Notes: generated from the letters alone by a model not told the origin. A stretch of 42,076 bases of DNA from AA29 sp041481445 (GCA_041481445.1 JBGPBV010000048.1:1-42076); one strand, 5' to 3'. Positions 1-10,071 are shown, counted from the stretch's first letter. Program-made: numbers and translations.

Positions 1-1121
<1,121 letters not shown>

Positions 1122-1274
1122 ATGACGTTTGCAGTGCTTGAAACGTGGTGGTCTTCGTTTCTGCCTCTGCCGCGAACCCCCCGACGCGCGAGCGTCGGAG
1201 GGGCCTGACGCCGGCCGCACCGCCGGCGCCACTTTGAAGAGGATCCTTCGGGAGTCGATGTCTTTGAGAGCTCA
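1122..1274 (+). other. 23S-5S internal transcribed spacer
   Basis: This 153-base spacer separates 23S from 5S rRNA. It contains a short hairpin (GAAACG 1140-1145 with CGTTTC 1156-1161) and a GC-rich inverted segment around 1180-1232. These could serve in rRNA processing, which is inference. I see no tRNA gene in it. Confidence 0.6.
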
Positions 1275-1392
1275 TCCCGGTGACCATGGCGGAGGGGTCA
1301 CACCCGTTCCCATTCCGAACACGGCCGTTAAGCCCTCCAGCGCCGATGGTACTGTCAGGGCGACCTGGTGGGAGAGTAGGACGTTGCCGGGA
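1275..1392 (+). rRNA. rrf: 5S ribosomal RNA
   Basis: A 5S rRNA of about 118 nt. The terminal helix is visible as TCCCGG at 1275-1280 pairing with CCGGGA at 1387-1392. The conserved internal strings CCCATTCCGAACACGG (1309-1324) and TGGGAGAGTAGGACG (1369-1383) are present. It lies 153 nt downstream of 23S in the normal rrn order. Ends are estimated from the terminal helix. Confidence 0.95.
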
Positions 1393-1439
1393 TTCTTGTT
1401 TCATCATGATCGGGCTCGACGTTTGCCGTTCCCGCGAAG

Positions 1440-1470
1440 GCCCCGACGGCTCAGCCGGCGGGGCTTTTTT
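1440..1470 (+). terminator. Rho-independent terminator of the rrn operon
   Basis: A GC-rich hairpin has outer stem GCCCCG (1440-1445) with CGGGGC (1459-1464), one A/G mismatch, and inner stem CGGC/GCCG closed by a TCA loop. A run of six T follows at 1465-1470. It sits 48 nt after 5S rRNA and before yebC, so it most likely ends the rRNA transcript. Confidence 0.85.
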
Positions 1471-1537
1471 GTTGTGGTAGATTAGGTCCCTTCCGGCCCG
1501 CCGCATCGGCCGCGGCCTTAGCGAGCAGGAGACTTCC

Positions 1538-2290
1538 ATGTCGGGACATTCCAAGTGGCATTCCATCAAGCACAAGAAGGGTGCGCTGGACGCCAAGCGC
1601 GGCAAGATCTTCACCAAGATCATCCGGGAGATGTCGATCGCCGCGCGGATCGGCGGGGGTGACCCCGCCTCGAATCCGCGGCTGCGCACCGCGGTGGACA
1701 AGGCCAAGTCGGTGAACATGCCCGCCGACAACATCAAGCGCGCCATCCAGAAGGGCACGGGCGAGCTCGAGGGCGCCTCCTACGAGGAGATGGTGCTCGA
1801 GGGCTACGGTCCGGGCGGCGTCGCCATCCTCGTGGAAGGCACGACCGACAACCACAACCGCACCGTCTCCGAGATCCGCCACATCTTCACCAAGAACGGC
1901 GGCAACCTCGGCACCGCCGGCAGCGTCTCCTACATGTTCAAGCCGCGCGGCTACATCTCCATCGCCACCTCGAAGATCGACGAGGAGAAGCTGATGGACA
2001 TCGCGCTGGAGGCGGGCGCCGATGACATCCAGACCTCCGGCGACCTCTTCGAGGTCTACACTGCGCCCAGTGCCCATGACGCCGTGGTGGCCGCGATCAA
2101 GAAGGCGGGCGTCGAGCCGGAAGAGGCGGAGATCGGAAAGTACGCGGAGAACAACATCACCCTCGAGGGGCCCAAGGCGCAATCGATGCTGAAGCTGATG
2201 GAGACCCTCGAAGACCAGGACGACGTGCAGAACGTGTGGGCCAACTTCGACATCTCCGAGAAGGAGATGGAGGCGGCCACCGCCAGCTAG
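1538..2290 (+). CDS. yebC: YebC/PmpR family protein
   Basis: This 250-residue protein matches the YebC/TACO1 family over its full usual length. It has the diagnostic N-terminus MSGHSKWHSIKHKKG, then the conserved block NPRLRTAVDKAKSVNMP (around residue 47) and GYGPGGVAILVE (around 89). Family members are cytoplasmic; some were described as DNA-binding regulators and others help ribosomes through difficult peptide stretches such as polyproline, so the precise role here is open. The start is fixed by GCAGGAG at 1525-1531, 6 nt before the ATG. It is the first gene after the rrn terminator and precedes ruvCAB-queA, a common arrangement. A 133-nt gap with a strong G/C hairpin separates it from ruvC. 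Confidence 0.95.
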   Translation: MSGHSKWHSIKHKKGALDAKRGKIFTKIIREMSIAARIGGGDPASNPRLRTAVDKAKSVNMPADNIKRAIQKGTGELEGASYEEMVLEGYGPGGVAILVEGTTDNHNRTVSEIRHIFTKNGGNLGTAGSVSYMFKPRGYISIATSKIDEEKLMDIALEAGADDIQTSGDLFEVYTAPSAHDAVVAAIKKAGVEPEEAEIGKYAENNITLEGPKAQSMLKLMETLEDQDDVQNVWANFDISEKEMEAATAS

Positions 2291-2350
2291 TCGTGGACCT
2301 GCCCGCCGGGAGCGCGGCGCCCGCGCAGCGGGCGGCGCGGCGATGGGGGG

Positions 2351-2407
2351 TTTCAGGGGGGGTCGCGAACGCCCACCGTTCACCACGCGTGAGTCCCCCC
2401 CCTGAGA
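2351..2407 (+). other. G7/C7 hairpin between yebC and ruvC
   Basis: TCAGGGGGGG at 2353-2362 can pair with CCCCCCCTGA ending at 2405, giving about 10 contiguous pairs around a loop of roughly 32 nt. No T-run follows, so it is not a textbook intrinsic terminator. It could be an attenuating or mRNA 3'-end structure after yebC. A similar G7/C7 stem follows ruvB at 4546-4577. Confidence 0.4.
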
Positions 2408-2423
2408 CAAGACGCCCGGCGCC

Positions 2424-2906
2424 ATGATCATCCTGGGCGTCGACCCCGGCTCCCTGCGCACGGGCTACGGCGCCATCGAGACCGACGGCCGTCGGCATCG
2501 CCTCCTCGAGATGGGCATCCTCGCTCCCTCCTCCCGCCTGGAGCTCCCGGCGCGCCTGCGCGCCATCCATTCCGGCCTGGCCAAGGTCATCGCCCGGCTG
2601 CGCCCGGACGTCCTCGCCGTGGAGGACGTCTTCCACGCCCACCACGCGCGCAGCGCGCTCGTGCTCGGCCACGTGCGCGGGGTGGTCCTCCTGGCCGGCG
2701 CGGACGCCGGCCTCTCCGTCTCCGCCTTCCCTCCGGCCACGGTGAAGGTCCAGGTGACGGGGTTCGGCCGCGCCGAGAAGTCGCAGGTGGCGATGATGGT
2801 CTCGCGCATCCTCGCCCTCGAGGAGCAGGCCGCGGGCGACGCCACCGACGCCCTGGCCGTCGCCCTCTGCCACGCGCACCTCCACGCGGCGAGACCCGCC
2901 TCGTGA
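2424..2906 (+). CDS. ruvC: Holliday junction resolvase RuvC
   Basis: This 160-residue endonuclease cuts Holliday junctions symmetrically at the end of homologous recombination, together with RuvAB. All four catalytic acidic residues are in place: Asp7 in GVDPGS, Glu67 in LAVEDVF, and Asp139/Asp142 in GDATDALAVALCHAH. The aromatic Phe70 next to Glu67, used in junction base unstacking in the family, is also present. Length is slightly short of the usual 165-175, with a brief C-terminus. The ATG at 2424 opens the protein directly at the first beta strand. Its stop overlaps the GTG start of ruvA by 4 nt (GTGA), indicating translational coupling. Confidence 0.97.
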   Translation: MIILGVDPGSLRTGYGAIETDGRRHRLLEMGILAPSSRLELPARLRAIHSGLAKVIARLRPDVLAVEDVFHAHHARSALVLGHVRGVVLLAGADAGLSVSAFPPATVKVQVTGFGRAEKSQVAMMVSRILALEEQAAGDATDALAVALCHAHLHAARPAS

Positions 2907-3501
2907 TCGCGCACCTCCGCGGCCGCCTCCTGCGCAAGAGCCCGCAGGAGGTCGTGGTGGACACGGGCGGCGTGGGATACCGCGTGTCCATCCCCGTCTC
3001 CACCTTCTACCGGCTGGGCGAGGAGGGAGCGGAGGTGAGCCTGCGCGTGCACACCCACGTGCGCGAGGACACCCTCGCCTTGTTCGGCTTCCTCACCGCC
3101 CACGAGCAGGATCTCTTCGAGCGGCTCATCCAGGTGGCGGGCGTGGGGCCGAAGCTGGCCGTGAACATACTGTCCGGCATCGAGGCCGCGGAGCTGGCGG
3201 CCGCCCTGCGCGGCAGCGACATCGCGCGCCTGACCCGCGTCCCCGGAGTCGGCAAGAAGACGGCGGAGCGCCTCGTGCTCGAGCTCAAGGACAAGATGCC
3301 GCCGGTGGCGGACCCGGAGACGGCGGAAGAGGCGCCCGCGGAGACCACCACCAAGGAGGACCTCCTCTCCGCCCTGGCCCATCTCGGCTACTCGCGCGGG
3401 GAGGCCGAGCGCGGCGTGGACCGTGCCCTGCGCGAGGACGGATCGGGGAAATTCGAGGACCTCCTGCGGCGTGCCCTGCAGATCGTCTCCGGCGGCGGGA
3501 G

Positions 3502-3505
<4 letters not shown>
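2903..3505 (+). CDS. ruvA: Holliday junction branch migration protein RuvA
   Basis: This 200-residue protein is the tetrameric junction-binding subunit that loads RuvB rings for branch migration. Domain I is the OB-fold opening MIAHLRGRLLRKSPQEVVVD. Domain II has the two helix-hairpin-helix signatures VAGVGPKLAVNIL (around 78) and VPGVGKKTAERLV (around 113). After an acidic linker, domain III (residues about 150-200) is the RuvB-contacting UBA-like three-helix bundle. The start is GTG at 2903, overlapping the ruvC stop, and its own stop overlaps the ruvB ATG in ATGA at 3502-3505. Length and order match the standard ruvC-ruvA-ruvB operon. Confidence 0.97.
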
Positions 3506-4536
<1,031 letters not shown>

Positions 4537-4545
4537 TCGTGAGCT

Positions 4546-4577
4546 CGGGGGGGTACAGATTCGATCGCACCCCCCCG
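4546..4577 (+). other. G7/C7 hairpin after ruvB
   Basis: CGGGGGGGT (4546-4554) pairs perfectly with ACCCCCCCG (4569-4577) around a 14-nt loop. It begins 9 nt after the ruvB stop and there is no T-run downstream. It may mark an mRNA 3' end or attenuate transcription into queA. It is the second G7/C7 stem in this gene cluster (the first is at 2351-2407). Confidence 0.45.
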
Positions 4578-4649
4578 CGCCCTTCGGGCTCCCCCCCCAC
4601 CCGCTCGGCGCCGAGTGAATCGGCGCCTCCCTGCTCGTCCGCCTGACGC

Positions 4650-5684
4650 ATGCTCCTCTCCGACTTCGATTACGCGCTGCCGCCGTCGGCGATCGCGCAG
4701 GAGGCGGCGGAGCCGAGGGACACCTCGCGCCTGATGCGGCTCCCGCGCGCGGACGGCCCTCCGACCGACCACCTCTTCCGCGACCTGCCCCGGCTGCTGC
4801 GGCCGGGCGACCTCCTCGTCGTGAACCGGAGCCGCGTCTTTCCCGCTCGTCTCCGCGGCCGCCGCCCGACGGGCGGGGCGGTCGAGGTGCTCCTCCTGCG
4901 CGACCTCGGCGACGACCGCTGGGAGGCCCTCGTGCGTCCGGGGCGCCGCCTGCGCCCGGGGGCGATCGTGTCCCTGGAGGGCGGTCTCGCCGCCACCCTG
5001 GAGACGGCCGCCGTCGGTCCCGAGGGGCGGCGGGTGATCCATCTGCGCGCGGCCACGGGATCCGTGGAGGCTGCCCTCGAGCAGGCCGGCCACGTGCCCC
5101 TGCCGCCCTACATCCGAAGGCGGGACCGCGCCGACGATCGCGCGCGCTACCAGACCGTGTACGCGCGGGAGACGGGCAGCGTGGCCGCACCCACCGCCGG
5201 CCTGCACTTCACGGCCGAGCTGATCGCCGCCCTGCGCGCGTCCGGTGTCCCGACGGCCGAGGTCGTGCTCCACGTGGGGCCGGGCACGTTCCGCCCCGTC
5301 ACCGCCGCGCACGTCGAGGACCATCGGCTGGAGCCCGAGCCCTGCGTCGTCCCCGCGGAGACGGCGGCCGCGATCGCGGCCACGCGCGAGGCCGGAGGCA
5401 GGATCGTGGCCGTCGGCACCACCGTCGTGCGCACGCTGGAGGCGGCCGCCACCGAAGAGGGCACGGTGGCCGCGACCAACCGCGAGACCGCGCTCGTGAT
5501 CCGCCCCGGCTTCCGCTTCCGCGTCACGGACGCCCTCATCACCAACTTCCACCTGCCGCGCTCGTCCCTGCTCCTCCTGGTCGCCGCCTTCGCCGGGCGC
5601 GAGCGCGTGCTCTCCGCGTACGAGGAGGCGGTCCGCCGCGGCTACCGGTTCTACAGCTATGGCGACGCGATGCTCCTGGAGTAG
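4650..5684 (+). CDS. queA: tRNA preQ1(34) S-adenosylmethionine ribosyltransferase-isomerase QueA
   Basis: QueA transfers and isomerises the ribose of S-adenosylmethionine onto 7-aminomethyl-7-deazaguanine in tRNA position 34, the penultimate step of queuosine synthesis. The 344 residues match the family length. Diagnostic segments are the N-terminal MLLSDFDYALPPSAIAQ, LLVVNRSRVFPARL, the block ETGSVAAPTAGLHFT (about 172), the segment LHVGPGTFRPV (about 208), and ITNFHLPRSSLLLLV near the C-terminus. It follows ruvB after 113 nt, a frequent ruvB-queA pairing. No clear Shine-Dalgarno precedes the ATG. It is convergent with the minus-strand macro-like gene, 37 nt away. Confidence 0.96.
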   Translation: MLLSDFDYALPPSAIAQEAAEPRDTSRLMRLPRADGPPTDHLFRDLPRLLRPGDLLVVNRSRVFPARLRGRRPTGGAVEVLLLRDLGDDRWEALVRPGRRLRPGAIVSLEGGLAATLETAAVGPEGRRVIHLRAATGSVEAALEQAGHVPLPPYIRRRDRADDRARYQTVYARETGSVAAPTAGLHFTAELIAALRASGVPTAEVVLHVGPGTFRPVTAAHVEDHRLEPEPCVVPAETAAAIAATREAGGRIVAVGTTVVRTLEAAATEEGTVAATNRETALVIRPGFRFRVTDALITNFHLPRSSLLLLVAAFAGRERVLSAYEEAVRRGYRFYSYGDAMLLE

Positions 5685-5721
5685 CGCGACCGGACAGAAG
5701 GGAAAGGACGGCGAGGACCGG

Positions 5722-6294
5722 CTAGGCCGGCGGCCGCCGTCCGCGCCGCTCGACCAGGGCCTGCAGGAGCGCTTCGTAGCGCGCCAGCTCGTCGGGCGAG
5801 GGCAGCAGCAGGTGCACGCGCCGCAGGGTCGTGCCCATCTCGGCCGAGGAGTAGCAGACCTGGGCCAGCAGGCCGAGGAAGCGGCCGGGCTCGAGGCCGG
5901 CGTGGGCGGTGCCCAGCGGCTGCACGGCCAGCGAGCGCAGGCCCCGCGTGCGCGCCTCCTCGAAGGCGGCGAGCAGGGCCTCGAAGACGTGCACCTCGCG
6001 CGCGGGAGGCGTGTGGTCGAAGTCGTAGACGATGGCCTGCACGAGCAGCGGCGAGCCCTCCCGTGCGGGCGCCACCACGATCGAGCCCGGCTTCTTGGGG
6101 CGGTCCTGGCCGGAAGCGGCCAGGACCTGCTCCGGCGTCTCGCGGGTGTCCTCGAGCGGACCGACCTCGCCGAGGATCAGGTGCACGTCCTGGGGCACGA
6201 CCACCGCTCCGGTCGCGGGAGGCGGCACGTCGCCGACCACGAGGTCCAGGTCGAGCTTCTCTCCGAACGAGAGGGCCAGCCGGGAGCGGGTCAC
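5722..6294 (-). CDS. Macro-domain-like protein of unknown function
   Basis: About 190 residues from a GTG at 6294. The layout resembles a macro (ADP-ribose-binding-like) fold: an opening strand LDLDLVVGDVPPPATGAVVV, a middle strand VQAIVYDFD, and the block GLRSLAVQPLGTAHAGL that looks like the macro segment before the phosphate loop. It closes with strand LRRVHLLLPS and a helix. The usual NAAN motif is absent, so ADP-ribose binding is not implied. The start is uncertain. The frame stays open to a TTG at 6432, but codons there look non-coding, and a GTG at about 6371 in another frame could join this one by a one-base change at the C6 run near 6314-6319. A TAGAAT box lies at 6404-6409 on this strand. 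Confidence 0.6.
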   Translation of the reverse strand: MTRSRLALSFGEKLDLDLVVGDVPPPATGAVVVPQDVHLILGEVGPLEDTRETPEQVLAASGQDRPKKPGSIVVAPAREGSPLLVQAIVYDFDHTPPAREVHVFEALLAAFEEARTRGLRSLAVQPLGTAHAGLEPGRFLGLLAQVCYSSAEMGTTLRRVHLLLPSPDELARYEALLQALVERRGRRPPA

Positions 6295-6450
6295 GATCCG
6301 GCGCTCGTGGCCAGGGGGGACCGCCTGATTCCAGCGCCCGCCGCCCGGCCCGCTGCTCGTCCACTGGCCATGCCGACACCGCCCGCGTGTAAGCCGCCGC
6401 GAGATTCTAGGCCCCGCCTGCGGGAGGGTCAAACCCGGCGCCTTCGGCCG

Positions 6451-7590
6451 CTAGTCCCTCCGGCCCACGCCGAACTGGTCACCCACCCGCACCGGCCGCC
6501 CGTCCACGAACACGATCTCGAGGAGCTTCTCGCTCTGCACCGCGCGCCCGGCCTCGTCCGTGAGCGTCGCCACCACGCGGCGGGTGGCGGTGTCGACGAC
6601 CTCGCCCGTCGAGGGATAGGCCTGCCGGCCGTCCAGGCTGAACGTGATCCAGCCGGGCTGGTCGCGTACGGGAATGCTGGCCACCTGGCGGGGAGGCATG
6701 GACGTGACGTCGAAGACGTGCAGGCGGCGGTTGGCCCCGTCGGCCAGCCAGACCTCCTTGCCGTCGGGGGTGAGGGCGATGCCGTGGCTCGGACAGCCGT
6801 GGCGCTTCACCGGGCCCTTCTGGAAGCCGGCCACCTCGACGCGCTGGAGCACCTGGCCCGTGCGGAGGTCGCCGACCTCGAAGCCGAGGAGCTCGTTGAC
6901 GTTGACGAAGACCCGGCGCTGGTCGCCGTCGATCGTGAAGGGACGGATCGAGTTGCCGAAAGGCCCGACCTCCGCCACCACGACGTGGCGAGCGGGGTCG
7001 GCCACGCGCAGCACCGGCGAGCGCAGGCCGGCCAGGTACACACGCCGGCCGTCCAGGCTGAAGATCGTGTTGTGCGCGCCCGAGTTCGTCACCACCGTGG
7101 CCAGGCTGTCGCCGGTGGCGCCGTCGACCACGCGCCAGTGCGGGCCCTCGAAGGAGGGCACGTAGAGGAGACGGCCGTCGGGGGAGATTGCCATGCGGTC
7201 GCAGCCGAAGTCGTATTCACGGTTCCACCGCATCTTCTCGGTCCCGAGGTCGATGGCGGCCAGGCGCTTGGGGGTGGTGACGTAGAGCAGGCCGGTGGCG
7301 GCGCTGGCCGCGATGCCCTTGACGTTCTCCGCGGCCAGGCCGGGCGGGACGGCGAAGGTGGGGATGCGCCGGACGAACTTGTAGCCGGCGTCGCGGTCGA
7401 ACACGAGCACGCCCACCCCGCCGTACTCGACGTAGTTGCGGACCCCCGGAGAGGCGACGTACAAGAAGTGACGCTCCCGCTCCGCCGGTGGCGAGGCGGT
7501 CGTGGCGGGACCGGCGCGCGCGGCCATCGTCAGGCCGAGCGCGCCGCCGAGGACTGCCGCCGACCAGGAGCGTCGCCGGGAAGGGCTCAT
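6451..7590 (-). CDS. Exported YVTN-type beta-propeller protein
   Basis: 379 residues, beginning with an arginine-rich export signal (SPSRRRSW followed by a hydrophobic stretch to about residue 27), possibly twin-arginine type. The mature part is built of repeated propeller blades with signatures such as ISPDGRLLYV, FSLDGRRVYLAGL, LTPDGKEVWLADG and FSLDGRQAYPS, as in YncE/cytochrome-D1-like propellers. No haem ligand motif or enzyme motif is evident, so the ligand is unknown. The ATG at 7590 is preferred over an upstream GTG because GAGGTGG lies just before it and a promoter sits upstream at 7611-7638. It is divergent from the sugar kinase and lies upstream of the macro-like gene. Confidence 0.8.
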   Translation of the reverse strand: MSPSRRRSWSAAVLGGALGLTMAARAGPATTASPPAERERHFLYVASPGVRNYVEYGGVGVLVFDRDAGYKFVRRIPTFAVPPGLAAENVKGIAASAATGLLYVTTPKRLAAIDLGTEKMRWNREYDFGCDRMAISPDGRLLYVPSFEGPHWRVVDGATGDSLATVVTNSGAHNTIFSLDGRRVYLAGLRSPVLRVADPARHVVVAEVGPFGNSIRPFTIDGDQRRVFVNVNELLGFEVGDLRTGQVLQRVEVAGFQKGPVKRHGCPSHGIALTPDGKEVWLADGANRRLHVFDVTSMPPRQVASIPVRDQPGWITFSLDGRQAYPSTGEVVDTATRRVVATLTDEAGRAVQSEKLLEIVFVDGRPVRVGDQFGVGRRD

Positions 7591-7610
7591 CCGCCACCTC
7601 GCTCCCGCGA

Positions 7611-7638
7611 ACGATACCGCCGCCCGCGCGATTGACAA
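7611..7638 (-). promoter_or_regulatory. Promoter for the beta-propeller gene
   Basis: Reading the minus strand, TTGTCA (7638-7633) and TATCGT (7616-7611) are separated by 16 nt. The resulting transcript would start near 7604, 14 nt before the ATG, keeping the Shine-Dalgarno. Its -35 box shares bases with the oppositely directed promoter at 7632-7660. Confidence 0.5.
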
Positions 7639-7660
7639 CTCCATGACCACGCATTAAACC
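7632..7660 (+). promoter_or_regulatory. Promoter for the sugar kinase / aldolase operon
   Basis: A perfect -35 TTGACA (7632-7637) is followed after 16-17 nt by an AT-rich -10 region, TTAAAC (7654-7659) or TAAACC. Transcription would begin within a few bases of the ATG at 7670, fitting the lack of a Shine-Dalgarno there. Confidence 0.5.
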
Positions 7661-7669
7661 TGTCGTCCG

Positions 7670-8767
7670 ATGCCCCTCGCGATCAAGGACAAGTCGAAGT
7701 GCCGCTGGGACCAGGTGAGCCTGGGGGAGGTGATGCTCCGCCTCGACCCCGGCGAGGGGCGCATCCACACCACGCGCAGCTTCCAGGCCTGGGAAGGCGG
7801 CGGCGAGTACAACGTGGCCCGTGGCCTCAAGCGCTGCTTCGGTCTGGACACCGCCGTCGTGACCGCGCTCGTGGACAACGCGGTCGGCCGGCTCGTGCAG
7901 GACCTCATCTTCCAGGGTGGCGTGGACCAGTCCCATCTCGTCTGGGTGAAGGACGACGGGGTCGGCCGCACCGTCCGCAATGGCCTGAACTTCACGGAGC
8001 GCGGCTACGGCGTGCGCGCGGCGCTGGGCTGCTCGGACCGGGGCCACACCGCCGTCTCGCAGATGAAGCCCGGCGACGTCGACTGGGAGGCCGTCTTCGC
8101 CAAGGAGGGCGCGCGCTGGTTCCACACCGGCGGCATCTTCGCCGCGCTGTCGGAGACGACGCCGGCGGTGGCCAGGGAGGCCATGGAGGCGGCGCGGCGC
8201 CACGGCACCGTCGTCTCCTACGACCTCAACTATCGCCCCTCGCTGTGGAAGTCCATCGGGGGACAGAAGCGCGCGCAGGAGGTCAACCGGCAGCTCGCCC
8301 CCCTCGTGGACGTGATGCTGGGCAACGAGGAGGACTTCACGGCCGCTCTCGGCTTCGAGGTGGAAGGCCTGGACGAGAACCTCTCCGGCCTCGATCCCGA
8401 GAACTTCCGCCGGATGATCGAGCGCGCGGTGAAGGAGTTCCCGAACTTCAGGGTGGTGGCCACGACCCTGCGCAACGCGAAGACGGCCACCGTCAACGAC
8501 TGGGGCGCCGTCGTCTACCACGAGGGGAAGCTGTACCAGGCGCCCGCCCGCGAGGACCTGGAGATCCTGGACCGCGTGGGCGGCGGCGACTCCTTCGCCT
8601 CCGGCCTCGTCTACGGCTTCCTGACCGGCAGGGGCGCGCAGTGGGCGGTCGAATGCGGGGCCGCGCACGGCGCGCTGGCCATGACCACCCCCGGCGACAC
8701 CACGATGGCGACCCTGGACGAGGTCCTGCGCGTCATGAAGGGAGGGGGTGCCCGTGTCGCGCGCTGA
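7670..8767 (+). CDS. kdgK: PfkB-family sugar kinase, probably 2-keto-3-deoxygluconate kinase
   Basis: 365 residues of the ribokinase/PfkB family, which phosphorylate sugars at a primary hydroxyl. N-terminal substrate elements include SLGEVMLRLDPGEG and GGGEYNVARGL. The C-terminal signature is DRVGGGDSFASGLVYG (about residue 300), with the catalytic-base Asp inside GGGDSF. The start of a KDPG aldolase gene inside its end makes 2-keto-3-deoxygluconate the most likely substrate; other ketose substrates are possible. No Shine-Dalgarno precedes the ATG, and the promoter predicts a near-leaderless message. It overlaps the aldolase by 14 nt. Confidence 0.85.
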   Translation: MPLAIKDKSKCRWDQVSLGEVMLRLDPGEGRIHTTRSFQAWEGGGEYNVARGLKRCFGLDTAVVTALVDNAVGRLVQDLIFQGGVDQSHLVWVKDDGVGRTVRNGLNFTERGYGVRAALGCSDRGHTAVSQMKPGDVDWEAVFAKEGARWFHTGGIFAALSETTPAVAREAMEAARRHGTVVSYDLNYRPSLWKSIGGQKRAQEVNRQLAPLVDVMLGNEEDFTAALGFEVEGLDENLSGLDPENFRRMIERAVKEFPNFRVVATTLRNAKTATVNDWGAVVYHEGKLYQAPAREDLEILDRVGGGDSFASGLVYGFLTGRGAQWAVECGAAHGALAMTTPGDTTMATLDEVLRVMKGGGARVAR

Positions 8768-9407
8768 GGTCCTCGGCAAGATCGCCGAGGTCGGGCTGGT
8801 GCCGGTGGTGCGCGCCTCGTCCGCGGACGAGGCCATGCGCGTCGTCGACGCCATCCGCGAGGGCGGGGTGGGCGTCATCGAGATCACCATGACCGTGCCC
8901 GGCGCGATCGGCGTCATGGAGCTCCTGGCCCGCCGGTTCGGCGCGGACGTGGTCCTGGGCGCGGGCACCGTGCTGGACGCGGAGACCGCCCGCGCCTGCA
9001 TGCTCGCCGGCGCGCGCTTCGTGGTGAGCCCGGCCCTCAACCCCGCCACCATCGAGATCTGCCGGCGGTACTCGGTCCCGGTGATGCCGGGGGCGCTCAC
9101 CCCGACCGAGGTCCTCGCGGCCTGGACGGCGGGAGCCGACGTGGTGAAGGTCTTCCCGTGCGGCGCCCTGGGCGGGGCCAGCTACATCAAGTCCCTCAAG
9201 GCCCCCCTGCCGCAGATCGAGATGATCCCCACCGGCGGCGTGTCCGTGAAGACGGCGGGGGACTTCATCCGGGCGGGCGCGATGGCGCTGGGAGTCGGGG
9301 CCGACCTGGTGGACACCCAGGCCATCCGCGACGGCAACGCGCGCGCGGTGACGGAGAAGGCCCGCGAGTACGTGCGCCTGGTCCAGGAGGCGCGCGCCTC
9401 CCCCTGA
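8754..9407 (+). CDS. eda: 2-dehydro-3-deoxyphosphogluconate (KDPG) aldolase
   Basis: A 217-residue class I aldolase that splits KDPG to pyruvate and glyceraldehyde 3-phosphate (many homologues also act on 4-hydroxy-2-oxoglutarate). The general-base Glu lies in GVIEITMTVPGA and the Schiff-base Lys in DVVKVFPCGALGG. The phosphate-binding loop is in IPTGGVSVKTAGDF. Length is standard. GTG at 8754 is chosen over the GTG at 8748 because GGAGGG (8741-8746) then has a normal 7-nt spacing. The gene overlaps the upstream kinase, so the pair should convert ketodeoxygluconate into central metabolites. Confidence 0.93.
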   Translation: MSRAEVLGKIAEVGLVPVVRASSADEAMRVVDAIREGGVGVIEITMTVPGAIGVMELLARRFGADVVLGAGTVLDAETARACMLAGARFVVSPALNPATIEICRRYSVPVMPGALTPTEVLAAWTAGADVVKVFPCGALGGASYIKSLKAPLPQIEMIPTGGVSVKTAGDFIRAGAMALGVGADLVDTQAIRDGNARAVTEKAREYVRLVQEARASP

Positions 9408-9468
9408 GCCGGGCGCCCGCCGTGCCGGCCGCCGCCACGCCGGCGATCACAACCCGTGGGCCCTCGCC

Positions 9469-9497
9469 TTGACAGTAAACGTTCCCGCGCGCACAAT
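9469..9497 (+). promoter_or_regulatory. Sigma70-type promoter before the HNH gene
   Basis: TTGACA (9469-9474), a 17-nt spacer and CACAAT (9492-9497) form a near-consensus promoter in an otherwise GC-rich gap, followed by a T-run. The predicted transcript starts around 9504, giving a leader of only about 10 nt before the ATG at 9514. Confidence 0.7.
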
Positions 9498-9513
9498 TTT
9501 TTCGCCGACGGCC

Positions 9514-10047
9514 ATGGAACAGACCCTGGTGCTCAACGCGACCTACGAGCCCTTGCGGATCGTTTCCTGGCAGAAGGCCATCACCATGCTCTTCCAGGGC
9601 AAGGTGGAGGTCATCGCCGTCTACGACCGGGAGATCCGCGGCGTCACGGTACGGGTGAAGCTCCCTTCGGTGCTCCGCCTGCTCCGTCACGTCCGGATGA
9701 AACGACCCTTCGCCGACGTCCCTTTCTCCCGGGCCAACGTCTACGCCCGGGACGACCACCGGTGTCAGTACTGCGGCAAGAGGCTCGCTCCCTCCCAGCT
9801 CACCTTCGACCACGTGATTCCTGTCGCCCGCGGGGGCCACAAGGGGTGGGACAACATCGTCACCTGCTGCATCCCGTGCAACCGCAAGAAGGGCGACCAC
9901 ACGCCCGAGGAGATGGGGCTACAGCTCCTGCGGCGCCCACGGCGGCCCGAATCGCTGCCGTCGCTGACGCTGAGCCTGGGGCTGCATCGCGCTCCGGAGA
10001 GCTGGCGCGACTATCTCTTCTGGGACATCTCGTTGGACCGGGGCTGA
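9514..10047 (+). CDS. HNH endonuclease family protein
   Basis: 177 residues. An N-terminal domain starts MEQTLVLNATYEPLRIVSWQ, typical of a widespread chromosomal HNH family. The HNH/zinc module follows, with CQYCGKRL (about residue 86), FDHVIPVARGG (His and Asp of the catalytic site), DNIVTCCIPCNRKKGDHTP with the Asn and the second Cys pair. The role of this stand-alone family is not established; it is usually a single-copy housekeeping-like gene rather than a mobile homing enzyme. It has its own promoter and is followed after 24 nt by the DUF4388 gene. Confidence 0.88.
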   Translation: MEQTLVLNATYEPLRIVSWQKAITMLFQGKVEVIAVYDREIRGVTVRVKLPSVLRLLRHVRMKRPFADVPFSRANVYARDDHRCQYCGKRLAPSQLTFDHVIPVARGGHKGWDNIVTCCIPCNRKKGDHTPEEMGLQLLRRPRRPESLPSLTLSLGLHRAPESWRDYLFWDISLDRG

Positions 10048-10071
10048 CCCGAGCGGTCGGCTCCACTCCCC

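Noticed and set aside
1122..1274. Possible tRNA in the 23S-5S spacer.
   Set aside because: No cloverleaf, TTCRA T-loop or CCA end can be made out.
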